IMG/VR virus record: IMGVR_UViG_3300021959_006010
Location: 1-64,000 of that record
Length of the DNA: 64,000 nucleotides
Direction: 5' to 3' (one strand)
From: a virus
Below, one piece after another: positions 55,173 to 62,936 of the stretch (its first letter is position 1; the number at the start of each line of letters is the position of its first letter). The notes beneath the pieces are model-generated. The model did no database searches, was not told where the DNA came from, and saw only the letters and a program-made list of their open reading frames with translations. The position numbers and the translations under genes are program-made.

Positions 55173-56286
55173 AGATTTAAAATGGAGCAATTACGATTTT
55201 ACTAAAATACCTTTTGACGATCTTGTCAGTGTCGGCCAACGTACTCTTTTGTATCGTGATATATTTACAGTATCATGGTTACTTGGCCGTTTCTGTAACT
55301 ATCGTTGCTCCTACTGCTGGCCCTACGCCAGAAGCGATCGTAAAGACCACCGTCCTACCGAGCTCTGCTTGCTTACAGTGGATGAAATTAAACGTCAAGC
55401 CCGAGACAACGGCTTCAATTCTTTCCACTTCTCCTTGTCAGGAGGAGAGCCTACTTTCCATCCTGGATACCTCGATATACTAAAGCATTTGGCAAATGAT
55501 GTGCCAAACACAAACTATACAAGCATACACATGACTAGCAATTGCAGTCGTCCTATGAGCTGGTTCGAACAGTATGTTGAACTTGCAAAACCATTCCACA
55601 GAGCAAGTATTACAGCAAGTCTGCACACAGAACATTTAAACACAAAGGAGAAGATGCAGGACTTTGCAGACAAGTTGATCCTGTGTCAAGAACATGATGT
55701 ACAAGTTACAATCAATATGGTTATGGTGCCAGACTGGTTTGAACGTGATTGGGAAAATGCTTTGTTCTTCCATGAGCAAGGTATCAATGTCACCCTTAAG
55801 CCGCAGTCCGACCCTACGGCATCGAGAATCGTTGAAGGATACCGAGAAGAAGACCTAAAGCGTTTGTGGAATGGAATGCCACAACGTGCATACACCGAAA
55901 GCAAACGTAAATGGCAAGGACGTCCTAAACCAACGTATCAAATACCTACAGGAGTAAACGGTAAGTTAGACGCTAGTGTTCCGTGGCATATGCAAGTAGA
56001 ATTTGAAGATAAAGATGGTAAGAAATGGTTTATGGATCAAGCAGAAAGATTTAATGCTTTTAATTTTAATAAATTTAAAGGCTGGAATTGTAACGCTGGC
56101 TACCAAGGAATTATCATACGTGAACCCGACGGCAGTATTAAACGTAGTTACAGTTGTCATGATGTGCCTCTTGGTAATATTGAAACAGGTTTTAAATTAT
56201 TTGACAAACCTATGCCTTGTATAACAGACAGTTGTGTAAGCTCAGCAGATAGCAAAATTCCGAAACGAAAAGAAAGGTTCAATTAA
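55165..56286 (+). CDS. SPASM-type radical SAM protein, compositionally distinct
   Basis: A 373-residue protein from the ATG at 55165, overlapping the previous gene by eight bases. The radical SAM motif CNYRCSYC is at 44-51, with no cysteine module before it, and LSGGEPTFHP lies near 93-102. The C-terminal part holds a SPASM-like set: NCNAGYQG, SYSCHD, and PCITDSC. Parts of the gene (about 55250-55490 and 55780-55860) reach roughly 45-57% G+C by my count, well above the neighbouring genes. That suggests a different history from the other radical SAM genes. The reaction is unknown. Confidence 0.86.
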   Translation: MTEDLKWSNYDFTKIPFDDLVSVGQRTLLYRDIFTVSWLLGRFCNYRCSYCWPYARSDRKDHRPTELCLLTVDEIKRQARDNGFNSFHFSLSGGEPTFHPGYLDILKHLANDVPNTNYTSIHMTSNCSRPMSWFEQYVELAKPFHRASITASLHTEHLNTKEKMQDFADKLILCQEHDVQVTINMVMVPDWFERDWENALFFHEQGINVTLKPQSDPTASRIVEGYREEDLKRLWNGMPQRAYTESKRKWQGRPKPTYQIPTGVNGKLDASVPWHMQVEFEDKDGKKWFMDQAERFNAFNFNKFKGWNCNAGYQGIIIREPDGSIKRSYSCHDVPLGNIETGFKLFDKPMPCITDSCVSSADSKIPKRKERFN

Positions 56287-56287
56287 A

Positions 56288-57046
56288 ATGGATTTAAAAA
56301 AGTTTGACAAAAACGGCAATCCTCTTAATCTTACAGAACGAGATTTACGACATTTAAGAGGAAAATATTACGAGTATTGGTTAAAAGATCCTGCTCTTAC
56401 AATGCCGACAGAAGAGCAAGTATTGTGCGAACTTCAATTAACAGCACTAGGAAATTTTGAAGAATTGAATTTTGATTTAGATAGCAATTTATTCCACAAA
56501 GAAATAGAAGCTTACAACGATAAATGGGTGCCATATCTTAGAAGAGAAGGAGTGTCTAATGACAGAGAAGGACTTTTGCTAGTAGGTCTAGAAGGAGATA
56601 CTCCTAGTGATAGTTTGAGTCGCCCTGAAGCAATTAAGCGAGCAGGAAGAAATTTAAACGAAACTGATTTTACGTATCCTACACAAGCATATAAAGATTT
56701 AACTAGCCTGCATCCTATACTAGATTACTGGACAGATCTTGGTAGAACTATGTTGATTCGAACACACGAAGGCGGATGGTTCCCTCCGCATAGAGATCAG
56801 CCGCATTTAAAAAGAGATACTTTTCGGGTCATTATGTTTATTGGTAGAGAAGTGGGTATGAGTTCGTACGAGTGGTTTTTAGGCGACGAACGTCAAGTAA
56901 TTTGTTCAAACAGTGCATATTATGTAGATACTAGAAAAGTACACAGAACACACAGCTGGGAAAGAAATAGCACACATTTGATTTTAAACATTCCTAAAAC
57001 ATGGGAAAATGTAATGAAGTTGATGAGTGTATTACGTCACTTGTAA
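56288..57046 (+). CDS. Fe(II)/2-oxoglutarate oxygenase, Asp/Asn hydroxylase-like
   Basis: A 252-residue protein. GGWFPPHRDQPH gives the HxD ligands (H168, D170). R180 follows in DTFRVIMFIG, and the distal histidine is H219 or H222 in KVHRTHSWERN, before the strand THLILNI. This order (H.D, R, H, then hLhLNi) resembles aspartyl/asparaginyl beta-hydroxylase-type oxygenases. It starts two bases after the radical SAM gene and shares a base with the next ATG (TAATG). Confidence 0.68.
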   Translation: MDLKKFDKNGNPLNLTERDLRHLRGKYYEYWLKDPALTMPTEEQVLCELQLTALGNFEELNFDLDSNLFHKEIEAYNDKWVPYLRREGVSNDREGLLLVGLEGDTPSDSLSRPEAIKRAGRNLNETDFTYPTQAYKDLTSLHPILDYWTDLGRTMLIRTHEGGWFPPHRDQPHLKRDTFRVIMFIGREVGMSSYEWFLGDERQVICSNSAYYVDTRKVHRTHSWERNSTHLILNIPKTWENVMKLMSVLRHL

Positions 57047-57732
57047 TGAGAACCAAAGAACAAATAGATAGAATACAATCAACACACGGAAATCCTATTT
57101 CCATAAAAAATATTGTTGATGTAGAACCTCTTAAAAATTATTATAAAGATAATAGTAATAAAATAATACAGAAAAATACAGGTCCTAAAATTTTAGAAGT
57201 TGACCCGAACGAGTTGCTATTCTCTAATTTAATTTATAATATTAAAAGAAGTGTTGGTGAGTTTGAGGTAAGATACATACATTATTTTGATGTTACACAT
57301 CCTCATATTATACACAACGACGATACTTTTGAATACCCTAACTGCTATAAAGCATTTACTATTCCTTTAGAAATTTATGGCGACAGTGATGATATAAAGT
57401 TAGTAGTTTATGATCAATATTATTATGGCGGACCTGCCAAGTTTTTCAACGGAGAAACTAAAAAAGACGGCCAAGTTTATTACAATACACCAATAACTGA
57501 TTATAATGATGTATATGGTGTAAACGAAAATGGAATACCTGAAAACATTAAAAATAATTACTTAACACATTTAAAAGATAATTGGCTTAAAGGGTTAAGT
57601 ATTAATGCCATGCTTGATTGGAAAATAGGCGATGTTTTGTGTTTTGATAGTTTAGCTTTACATTCGTCATCTGACTTTATAAATAAAAATGTATCGAGAA
57701 AAATAGGAATATCTATTTTTACCACATTATAG
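57046..57732 (+). CDS. Fe(II)/2-oxoglutarate oxygenase-like protein
   Basis: A 228-residue protein from the ATG at 57046, coupled to the previous stop (TAATG); an upstream in-frame ATG at 57001 lies inside the previous gene and is less likely. THPHIIHNDD provides an HxD pair (H90, D92). The distal histidine is H206 in LALHSSSDF, and R218 in SRKIGISIF fits the 2-oxoglutarate arginine. The layout fits the double-stranded beta-helix oxygenases. The substrate is unknown. It forms a pair with the oxygenase before it. Confidence 0.62.
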   Translation: MRTKEQIDRIQSTHGNPISIKNIVDVEPLKNYYKDNSNKIIQKNTGPKILEVDPNELLFSNLIYNIKRSVGEFEVRYIHYFDVTHPHIIHNDDTFEYPNCYKAFTIPLEIYGDSDDIKLVVYDQYYYGGPAKFFNGETKKDGQVYYNTPITDYNDVYGVNENGIPENIKNNYLTHLKDNWLKGLSINAMLDWKIGDVLCFDSLALHSSSDFINKNVSRKIGISIFTTL

Positions 57733-57740
57733 GATATCTT

Positions 57741-58397
57741 ATGGATTGGCAAGAATTAATTAATAAAAGACATACAACATTTGCATGGGACGATTCAAAA
57801 GTTCCGAGTAGAAGTGTAATAGAAGAAGTATTTGAAGAAGCATATTTACATGTTCCTACAAAAAACTTAATGTATCCATACGAAGCAATAGCATATAGAA
57901 ACGATGATGACGAAATTCGAAAAGAGATAATGACAATATGTCATCGTAACAAAGATATGCCTGTTGAAACAGATCGAGGAAATCCACAAGTGTTAGCACC
58001 TTGGTTAATCGGATTTACTGGAAGATATACACAGGATTTAGAAAAAAGATACGAAAGAAGTTCTTATCGAGAAAGACCTATACAAAGAGACAGTGAGCAA
58101 ATGGAAATTGGAATGTGTGCTATGTTCTTTGCATATGCCTTTGCTAGTAGAGGCATACAAACAGGCTATTGCCAGAATATATTGAATAATCCTCTTAGAG
58201 GAGGAGAAATATTTGGTTTAGAACCTGGTAGGAAATTAAGATTTATAATGGGTGTAGGATACGGAAAAGATAGTGCAACAAGGCACGAATACTACGATCC
58301 GAGAGTAAATCAAAATAAGAGTATTCCTTATACTCCAGATCATGTTGGTGTAATTTATCCGAGACCGGATATAGAAAAGGTATTTAGAGTGCTGTAA
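57741..58397 (+). CDS. Nitroreductase-like protein
   Basis: A 218-residue protein of typical nitroreductase length. The N terminus MDWQELINKRHTTFAWDDSK fits the family's LIxxRrSxRxF opening with changes (RHTTFAW). EMEIGMCAMFFAYAFASRG near 130-148 is the long helix, and LRFIMGVGYG near 176-185 the last strand (lGyp equivalent). An AGGA ribosome site precedes the ATG. Flavin-dependent reduction or oxidation, such as dehydrogenation, is plausible. It ends inside a perfect hairpin shared with the convergent gene. Confidence 0.62.
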   Translation: MDWQELINKRHTTFAWDDSKVPSRSVIEEVFEEAYLHVPTKNLMYPYEAIAYRNDDDEIRKEIMTICHRNKDMPVETDRGNPQVLAPWLIGFTGRYTQDLEKRYERSSYRERPIQRDSEQMEIGMCAMFFAYAFASRGIQTGYCQNILNNPLRGGEIFGLEPGRKLRFIMGVGYGKDSATRHEYYDPRVNQNKSIPYTPDHVGVIYPRPDIEKVFRVL

Positions 58398-58407
58398 GCA
58401 CTCTAAA
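58383..58407. terminator. Perfect hairpin between convergent genes
   Basis: The ten-base arms TTTAGAGTGC (58383-58392) and GCACTCTAAA (58398-58407) pair perfectly around a five-base loop, TGTAA, which contains the stop codon of the plus-strand gene. The minus-strand gene ends directly beside it. A short T-run follows only in the minus direction, so termination may be stronger there. Confidence 0.6.
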
Positions 58408-59223
58408 CTAAGCAGCTACTAGTTCTTCTTCTTTGTCCCAGTATTGTTCGTCTGCTTCTAAAATTCCACCTTGACCTGTTACAACTACTACTAGATGTAC
58501 ACGGTCGATGTCGCTGTCATTCTTAACCCAGTGCTCGTACGCTTGATTTAAGAACCACACACTGCCGTCAGCTGGCATATGCTTCTCTACAGTACGTTTT
58601 TTTCCTTTGGTGCCTACAACAACGTCTTCGTGCGTAATTAACGGTATATGTATACGAACTGCTTTATCTGTGTTTATGTCAAGATGTGGTTTAATTTCTT
58701 CTCCTGCTTTAAGCACAGCATATCTTGTACGTGCAACATGGCCTACGTGTTCTTCAATCATGTCAAGAACTTCTGCTACATAACCTTTACAAAACTCGTT
58801 ACGTTTATCATACAATTTTTCGTCTGCAATAGGGGTGTAATCAGGATGGCTTGGGTCTGAAATCTTTTCCATACGTCTTGCAAATTTGCGAGGATCCATT
58901 CCTGTTTCCTCTAGTTTTTTAGCAAGATCTTTATTGTGATCATCTGGATTACCATTAAATTCGGTTAAACACAACATTTTATATGCTTCGCCGCCGTCCG
59001 CAACAAGTTTTCCTTCTCTTTCAGCTTTTTCTTCGTCTGTAAGAAAATATTCAAGAAGCACTCTTCGAACTACAAGTCCATCTTCAGTATTATTGCCGTA
59101 ACTTAATCCGTTATACATATCCCAATTGTCGTAACCCAATTCAAAAAATTCTTTACGCAAGCGATCGATATCTACCTTAAAATTAAGTTTTGCCATTAAT
59201 GGTAAGTGTTGTCTTTTAAGCAT
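58408..59223 (-). CDS. Aspartyl/asparaginyl beta-hydroxylase-like oxygenase
   Basis: A 271-residue protein. KPHLDIN gives the HxD ligands (H180, D182). R190 lies in AVRIHIPL, the distal histidine is H231 in AYEHWVKND, and R241 in DRVHLVVVV binds the co-substrate. This order and the loop PADGSVWFLN match aspartyl/asparaginyl beta-hydroxylase-type Fe(II) oxygenases. The ATG at 59223 has GAGG about ten bases upstream; an internal ATG at 59196 is an alternative. It has its own late-promoter octamer and stands apart from the minus-strand operon before it. Confidence 0.75.
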   Translation of the reverse strand: MLKRQHLPLMAKLNFKVDIDRLRKEFFELGYDNWDMYNGLSYGNNTEDGLVVRRVLLEYFLTDEEKAEREGKLVADGGEAYKMLCLTEFNGNPDDHNKDLAKKLEETGMDPRKFARRMEKISDPSHPDYTPIADEKLYDKRNEFCKGYVAEVLDMIEEHVGHVARTRYAVLKAGEEIKPHLDINTDKAVRIHIPLITHEDVVVGTKGKKRTVEKHMPADGSVWFLNQAYEHWVKNDSDIDRVHLVVVVTGQGGILEADEQYWDKEEELVAA

Positions 59224-59251
59224 GTTTAGTAACCTCTACTCTTTCTATGTG

Positions 59252-59259
59252 TATTTATC
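59252..59259 (-). promoter_or_regulatory. T4-type late promoter octamer (GATAAATA on minus strand)
   Basis: The plus-strand TATTTATC reads GATAAATA on the minus strand, 28 bases before the ATG of the hydroxylase-like gene, inside a 42-base intergenic gap. It matches the octamer found before the fibre gene at 13166. Confidence 0.55.
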
Positions 59260-59265
59260 TATTGG

Positions 59266-59820
59266 TTAATATGTGTGTGTTATTTCTTTAAATTTATGTT
59301 TTGATTCTATCATAAACATAATTGTTTTAGCACATTCTTTCGGATCCATTAATTGTGCTAGTACACGTTGCTGATCAGCAACTGGCCATTCGTCTATTCC
59401 TTGTCGAGCTAGTAAAGTATCAACATACCCTGGATTATACATCATGCTCTTAAATAAAGTTTCGTTATCGCTTATCCAAAAGCTATATGTTTCGAGAGAT
59501 TTTTTAGCAACATTATAATTTAATCTCGATAGAGGTCGACCTTTAAGGACGTCTTTATGCCATGTCCCAACATTAATAACTTTTTTTGAAGTATTAGTCC
59601 AGTTTTTGTGTGCGTACTTTAAGAGTTCTAACTGTCCAGTATAATGATACGCATTGTTAACGAGTACATCGTATTCTAAAACTTGCGAATAAACATCAGG
59701 ATTACTAATATCAAATCCAGTACTTTTACTTCCGCCAGTAACAGTATATCCTTTTTCTTTAGCAAGTTCGTAAATTGCTTTACCTATACCACTTGTGTGT
59801 CCGGTTATAAAAATACGCAT
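59266..59820 (-). CDS. Short-chain dehydrogenase/reductase
   Basis: A 184-residue protein, shorter than the usual 240-260. The Rossmann motif TGHTSGIG is at residues 6-13, NNAY at 55-58 stands for NNAG, YNVAK supplies the active-site Tyr102/Lys106, and YNPGYVDT is the PG motif. The usual catalytic Ser before the Tyr appears replaced (INVGTWH, with Thr86). The C-terminal substrate-binding part is reduced. It is probably an NAD(P)-dependent oxidoreductase. It follows the desaturase by ten bases, suggesting the two work in one pathway. Confidence 0.75.
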   Translation of the reverse strand: MRIFITGHTSGIGKAIYELAKEKGYTVTGGSKSTGFDISNPDVYSQVLEYDVLVNNAYHYTGQLELLKYAHKNWTNTSKKVINVGTWHKDVLKGRPLSRLNYNVAKKSLETYSFWISDNETLFKSMMYNPGYVDTLLARQGIDEWPVADQQRVLAQLMDPKECAKTIMFMIESKHKFKEITHTY

Positions 59821-59830
59821 TAATATACCA

Positions 59831-60619
59831 TTATTTTACAAATGCATGTTTTATGATCCATCCAGTAGGATCAAGTTCGTATGGTCGTACCTTGTAATAG
59901 TACGCACTAGGATTTCCATGATGATTGTTATGTAATGCTTCTCCAAGTAATCCAAAACCAGTTAATGCATTAATAAGAAGACCATTACGTGTGTCATCGT
60001 TAGAATCATAGTTTCGGTATCCTATATTAGGAAATACTCCGTGACCGAATATATTATTAACTCCGAAGTTAAAGCGAATTAAAAATACCGGAATTAAGTA
60101 CGCATTTAATACAAATGTCCATCCGCCTATAATATACCATGCTACACAATATCCTAAAATAACAAACCAATACCAGTCATGCATAAATTTAACTGCTGGA
60201 TTTCTTAATTCTTTAACTACTGCTCGTGGTCGAATACGCTGAAAATGTTCTTTGTCTTGTAAACAAAAGAAACTTCTAAATATTCCGATAGCACTTGGTG
60301 CGATAGGATCGTGTTCGGTGTCGGCGTATGCATGATGTATTCTGTGTATATCTACCCACCATGCAATGCTACCTTGTGTACTTAATGTAGCAGTAAATGC
60401 TAAAAACCAATGACGCAATTTTCCTGTATTGAAGCTTTTATGACCGAAGTATCGATGCATTCCTGCACTACTGCCCATCATTGATACTAAAAATGTCCCA
60501 ATAATAAATGGCCATAATTCAAAGTACTGTGGCTGTAGAATTAAAAAAGGAGCACTTAACCAGCATAAACGCTGTACTCCGGCTAACAACCAAGTTCGAT
60601 GGAATGCTTTAATTGTCAT
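59831..60619 (-). CDS. Fatty acid desaturase, acyl-CoA delta-9 type
   Basis: A 262-residue membrane enzyme with all three histidine boxes: HRYFGH at 55-60, HRIHH at 92-96 and HNNHH at 230-234. About four or five hydrophobic segments are visible (roughly 12-32, 36-54, 71-88, 148-168, 170-188). The pattern HRIHHAYADTEHDP is characteristic of stearoyl-CoA-type desaturases, as is the late HNNHHGNP. It would introduce a double bond in membrane acyl chains at a di-iron site in the host membrane. It overlaps the TauD-like gene by 11 bases. Confidence 0.9.
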   Translation of the reverse strand: MTIKAFHRTWLLAGVQRLCWLSAPFLILQPQYFELWPFIIGTFLVSMMGSSAGMHRYFGHKSFNTGKLRHWFLAFTATLSTQGSIAWWVDIHRIHHAYADTEHDPIAPSAIGIFRSFFCLQDKEHFQRIRPRAVVKELRNPAVKFMHDWYWFVILGYCVAWYIIGGWTFVLNAYLIPVFLIRFNFGVNNIFGHGVFPNIGYRNYDSNDDTRNGLLINALTGFGLLGEALHNNHHGNPSAYYYKVRPYELDPTGWIIKHAFVK

Positions 60620-61649
60620 TAAAATTCTCTTTCATAAAATTATTTAGCTCGTTGAGTTTGTTAGAATAAATGTCTGCATGTTCTTTTTGGAAATAAGGAT
60701 TATAGTTAGATACTTGAATGTTTTCATAGCCATGTTGTACACGGTATGCCAAACGTCCTTCTACATCACCTAAACGTCGATGGTTAGTAATACTATTATC
60801 AAAGAACAACCAATCGTTATTGTTTTCATACCAATGATCCCACATATAACGTTCAGTCATAAGTTCTTTGTTTAGACGATCAAATAGTGCATTGCTTTCT
60901 TCTTGACTCATGCCTACAATGCCGTCTACTGTATTAATACTATAGTGTAGACCTTTAATGCCGCCTGGGCTTTGTATAACCATAGGCAAATAACTTTCTA
61001 GCTCAGGATTCATATTGATACGCATCATTTCGTCTTGATCGCCTAGGTCTTTAACGTGTAGCATACCTGGCTTATGCCGATGGATGACAATCATATCATC
61101 TAGTTCGCTGCGGAAACTTTCGGAAATATCTTCATAGTAAGTAGCAGTTTGTAAAAATCCTGTACTAGAACCAATCATATTTTCTTGTCCTAATAGTGCA
61201 ACACCGGGTGCAAAAATATGATTGCCCGCCTCGTTACTGTGCCACTTTAGCTCGCCGTCTGGAAAAATACCTGTATAATCTCCACGCTTATCACGAATGT
61301 TTGTTACACGCTGCGTCCCCGAAGGACCTTTAGTTTTAAACCTCTGTTTAATTACATTAATATGTTCGGGTTTAATACTAGGATCGTTTTTAATTGCTTT
61401 ACTAATTACTTCTTTAGCCGGAACTCCAGGATAGTGACTGCAAATATTAAGCATACCACTATAGCGTAAAGGTCCCCATTTTGTGATATACTTAGTTACA
61501 TCTTTTGGAGAAACGTTACAATTACGAATAATTGTAACTAAGTTATCCATATGTATCTTACCAATTTCTAACCATTGGTCGTCGGTCATATTCTCAAAGT
61601 CTACATCGTCGATATAGACAGCATAATTATGTGGGTAAGATATTTTCAT
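60609..61649 (-). CDS. TauD/TfdA-like oxygenase with altered iron-ligand motif
   Basis: A 346-residue protein. LKWHSNEAGNH at about 134-144 aligns with the WHxD motif of TauD-type Fe(II)/2-oxoglutarate oxygenases, but Asn139 stands where Asp is expected, with Glu140 next. The distal part FFDNSITNHRR (H290) and GRLAYRVQ (R299/R303) are as expected. The domain KWGPLRYSGML near the N terminus is also family-like. It may have an unusual iron site or another activity. It overlaps the genes on both sides (11 and 23 bases). Confidence 0.72.
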   Translation of the reverse strand: MKISYPHNYAVYIDDVDFENMTDDQWLEIGKIHMDNLVTIIRNCNVSPKDVTKYITKWGPLRYSGMLNICSHYPGVPAKEVISKAIKNDPSIKPEHINVIKQRFKTKGPSGTQRVTNIRDKRGDYTGIFPDGELKWHSNEAGNHIFAPGVALLGQENMIGSSTGFLQTATYYEDISESFRSELDDMIVIHRHKPGMLHVKDLGDQDEMMRINMNPELESYLPMVIQSPGGIKGLHYSINTVDGIVGMSQEESNALFDRLNKELMTERYMWDHWYENNNDWLFFDNSITNHRRLGDVEGRLAYRVQHGYENIQVSNYNPYFQKEHADIYSNKLNELNNFMKENFNDN

Positions 61650-62223
61650 AGTTAAAGTCCCTTCGGTTATTGTATATTATGTACTGCCAGCATTCCGGAT
61701 CTGGTGGGTTAGGTGCTACTAAGCACGGTTCGTCTGATACTTTCCATTCTTCGTTAGTATAATTAGTTATCATCTCGGCTAATTGTCGAGTCCTTCTTCC
61801 GGATGTTTTCGTTTCTTCTCTACCGATAAAGAAATCGGTATATCCTAAGTTATTACAAAAATCTATCTGTTGTGTAATATGATCTATTGTATCTAAACGC
61901 ATGCCATCAGTGCCCTTACCAAAATTTTTCATTTTATACTTAGGTACAATGCAGTATCGAGTACACAAACGTATAATACCGTTATACATAGGTCGTGTCC
62001 AAGCTAAAGATGCAAGCACTGGTTCTTCGTCAACTGTTGTCACGGTATAACAAAGTGTATTATTTTTTAAGTTTTCGTCTATAACATAGTTAGGAGATCT
62101 TAACTGATCAGACTTTGCTACTTCTTTAAAAATGTAAATAATTTCTTCAGAAGGAACTTCTGTTGTAAAGGTATTAGAATTACCATCTAGCTTTTCGTAT
62201 AGTTTTAAAGGTTTGAATCTCAT
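61627..62223 (-). CDS. Unknown protein, possible GNAT-like acyltransferase
   Basis: A 198-residue soluble protein. The middle PVLASLAWTRPMYNGIIRLC and then TRYCIVPKYK resembles the beta-strand core of GNAT acyltransferases, and GYTDFFIGREETKTSGRR a later strand and helix. The canonical acetyl-CoA loop (Q/RxxGxG/A) is not evident, although NFGKGTDGMRLDT is near the right place. It overlaps the TauD-like gene by 23 bases and the gene before it by ATGA (four bases). The assignment is weak. Confidence 0.4.
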   Translation of the reverse strand: MRFKPLKLYEKLDGNSNTFTTEVPSEEIIYIFKEVAKSDQLRSPNYVIDENLKNNTLCYTVTTVDEEPVLASLAWTRPMYNGIIRLCTRYCIVPKYKMKNFGKGTDGMRLDTIDHITQQIDFCNNLGYTDFFIGREETKTSGRRTRQLAEMITNYTNEEWKVSDEPCLVAPNPPDPECWQYIIYNNRRDFNYENILPT

Positions 62224-62936
62224 AATGTAAACTTGTTTGATTTTTGGAATAGTCTTTTTCTTGCTTTCAGTAAAATATTTTCGTCTGCTACTTTTAGTTC
62301 TAACGGAATTTTTTCTTTACGCACTGGTACTAATTGACACAGAGGAGTTCCTGCAGGAATAGTTACACGACCTTTTGTTGTGTGCCAAAACATATGTATA
62401 TTAAAGTCACTTTGAAATCCTTCGCATTTGCCAGGACATGCTGTAAATTTTGGATCGTCATCATAGTAGACAGGAAGGATTTGTAATTCATATCCTTTAG
62501 GAATATCAAAACTATAAGGTATAAACACTTTAAAAATATGATTATGATAATTTCCTGTAGGTATCTTCATTGGACCTTTATTTGTATCAAATGTAGTAAT
62601 TAACGGGTGTTTAAAATCTATAGTATCGAGAAACTCTTTTAGATTAGTTGGATAAAATATTTCAAATTTATCTCCGTCTGTTTCTATTGTAAAGTCATGC
62701 CAAGTAGTAGCTATGTAACCAGATTCCATTACATTACGCACACCTGGACACTTTGCTACACTAATAGTACTTGCTCTGCCGTCTGTGACCTTCTTGTATT
62801 TTTGAAACGCTGTAGCACACTGTTTGACCCATTTACGCTTATAATCGCGAGCCGGGTAAATAGGGTACTCGTCTGTAATAGCAGTTGCTTCGCTATAAAA
62901 TTTAACGCTAGGCTTTTTCAGAAAGGGTATATTCAT
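62220..62936 (-). CDS. Unknown conserved protein (beta-sandwich-like)
   Basis: A 238-residue soluble protein with many short hydrophobic strands. The C-terminal TIPAGTPLCQLVPVRKEKIP and the earlier DIPKGYELQILPVYY give a pattern I associate with DUF6065-like proteins of unknown function, a recollection not checked. No catalytic motif is visible. Its start lies inside the end of the B12-type radical SAM gene (29-base overlap), and it is coupled to the next gene by ATGA. It often helps to consider such proteins as sensors or oxygenase-fold relatives, but nothing here decides. Confidence 0.5.
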   Translation of the reverse strand: MNIPFLKKPSVKFYSEATAITDEYPIYPARDYKRKWVKQCATAFQKYKKVTDGRASTISVAKCPGVRNVMESGYIATTWHDFTIETDGDKFEIFYPTNLKEFLDTIDFKHPLITTFDTNKGPMKIPTGNYHNHIFKVFIPYSFDIPKGYELQILPVYYDDDPKFTACPGKCEGFQSDFNIHMFWHTTKGRVTIPAGTPLCQLVPVRKEKIPLELKVADENILLKARKRLFQKSNKFTL

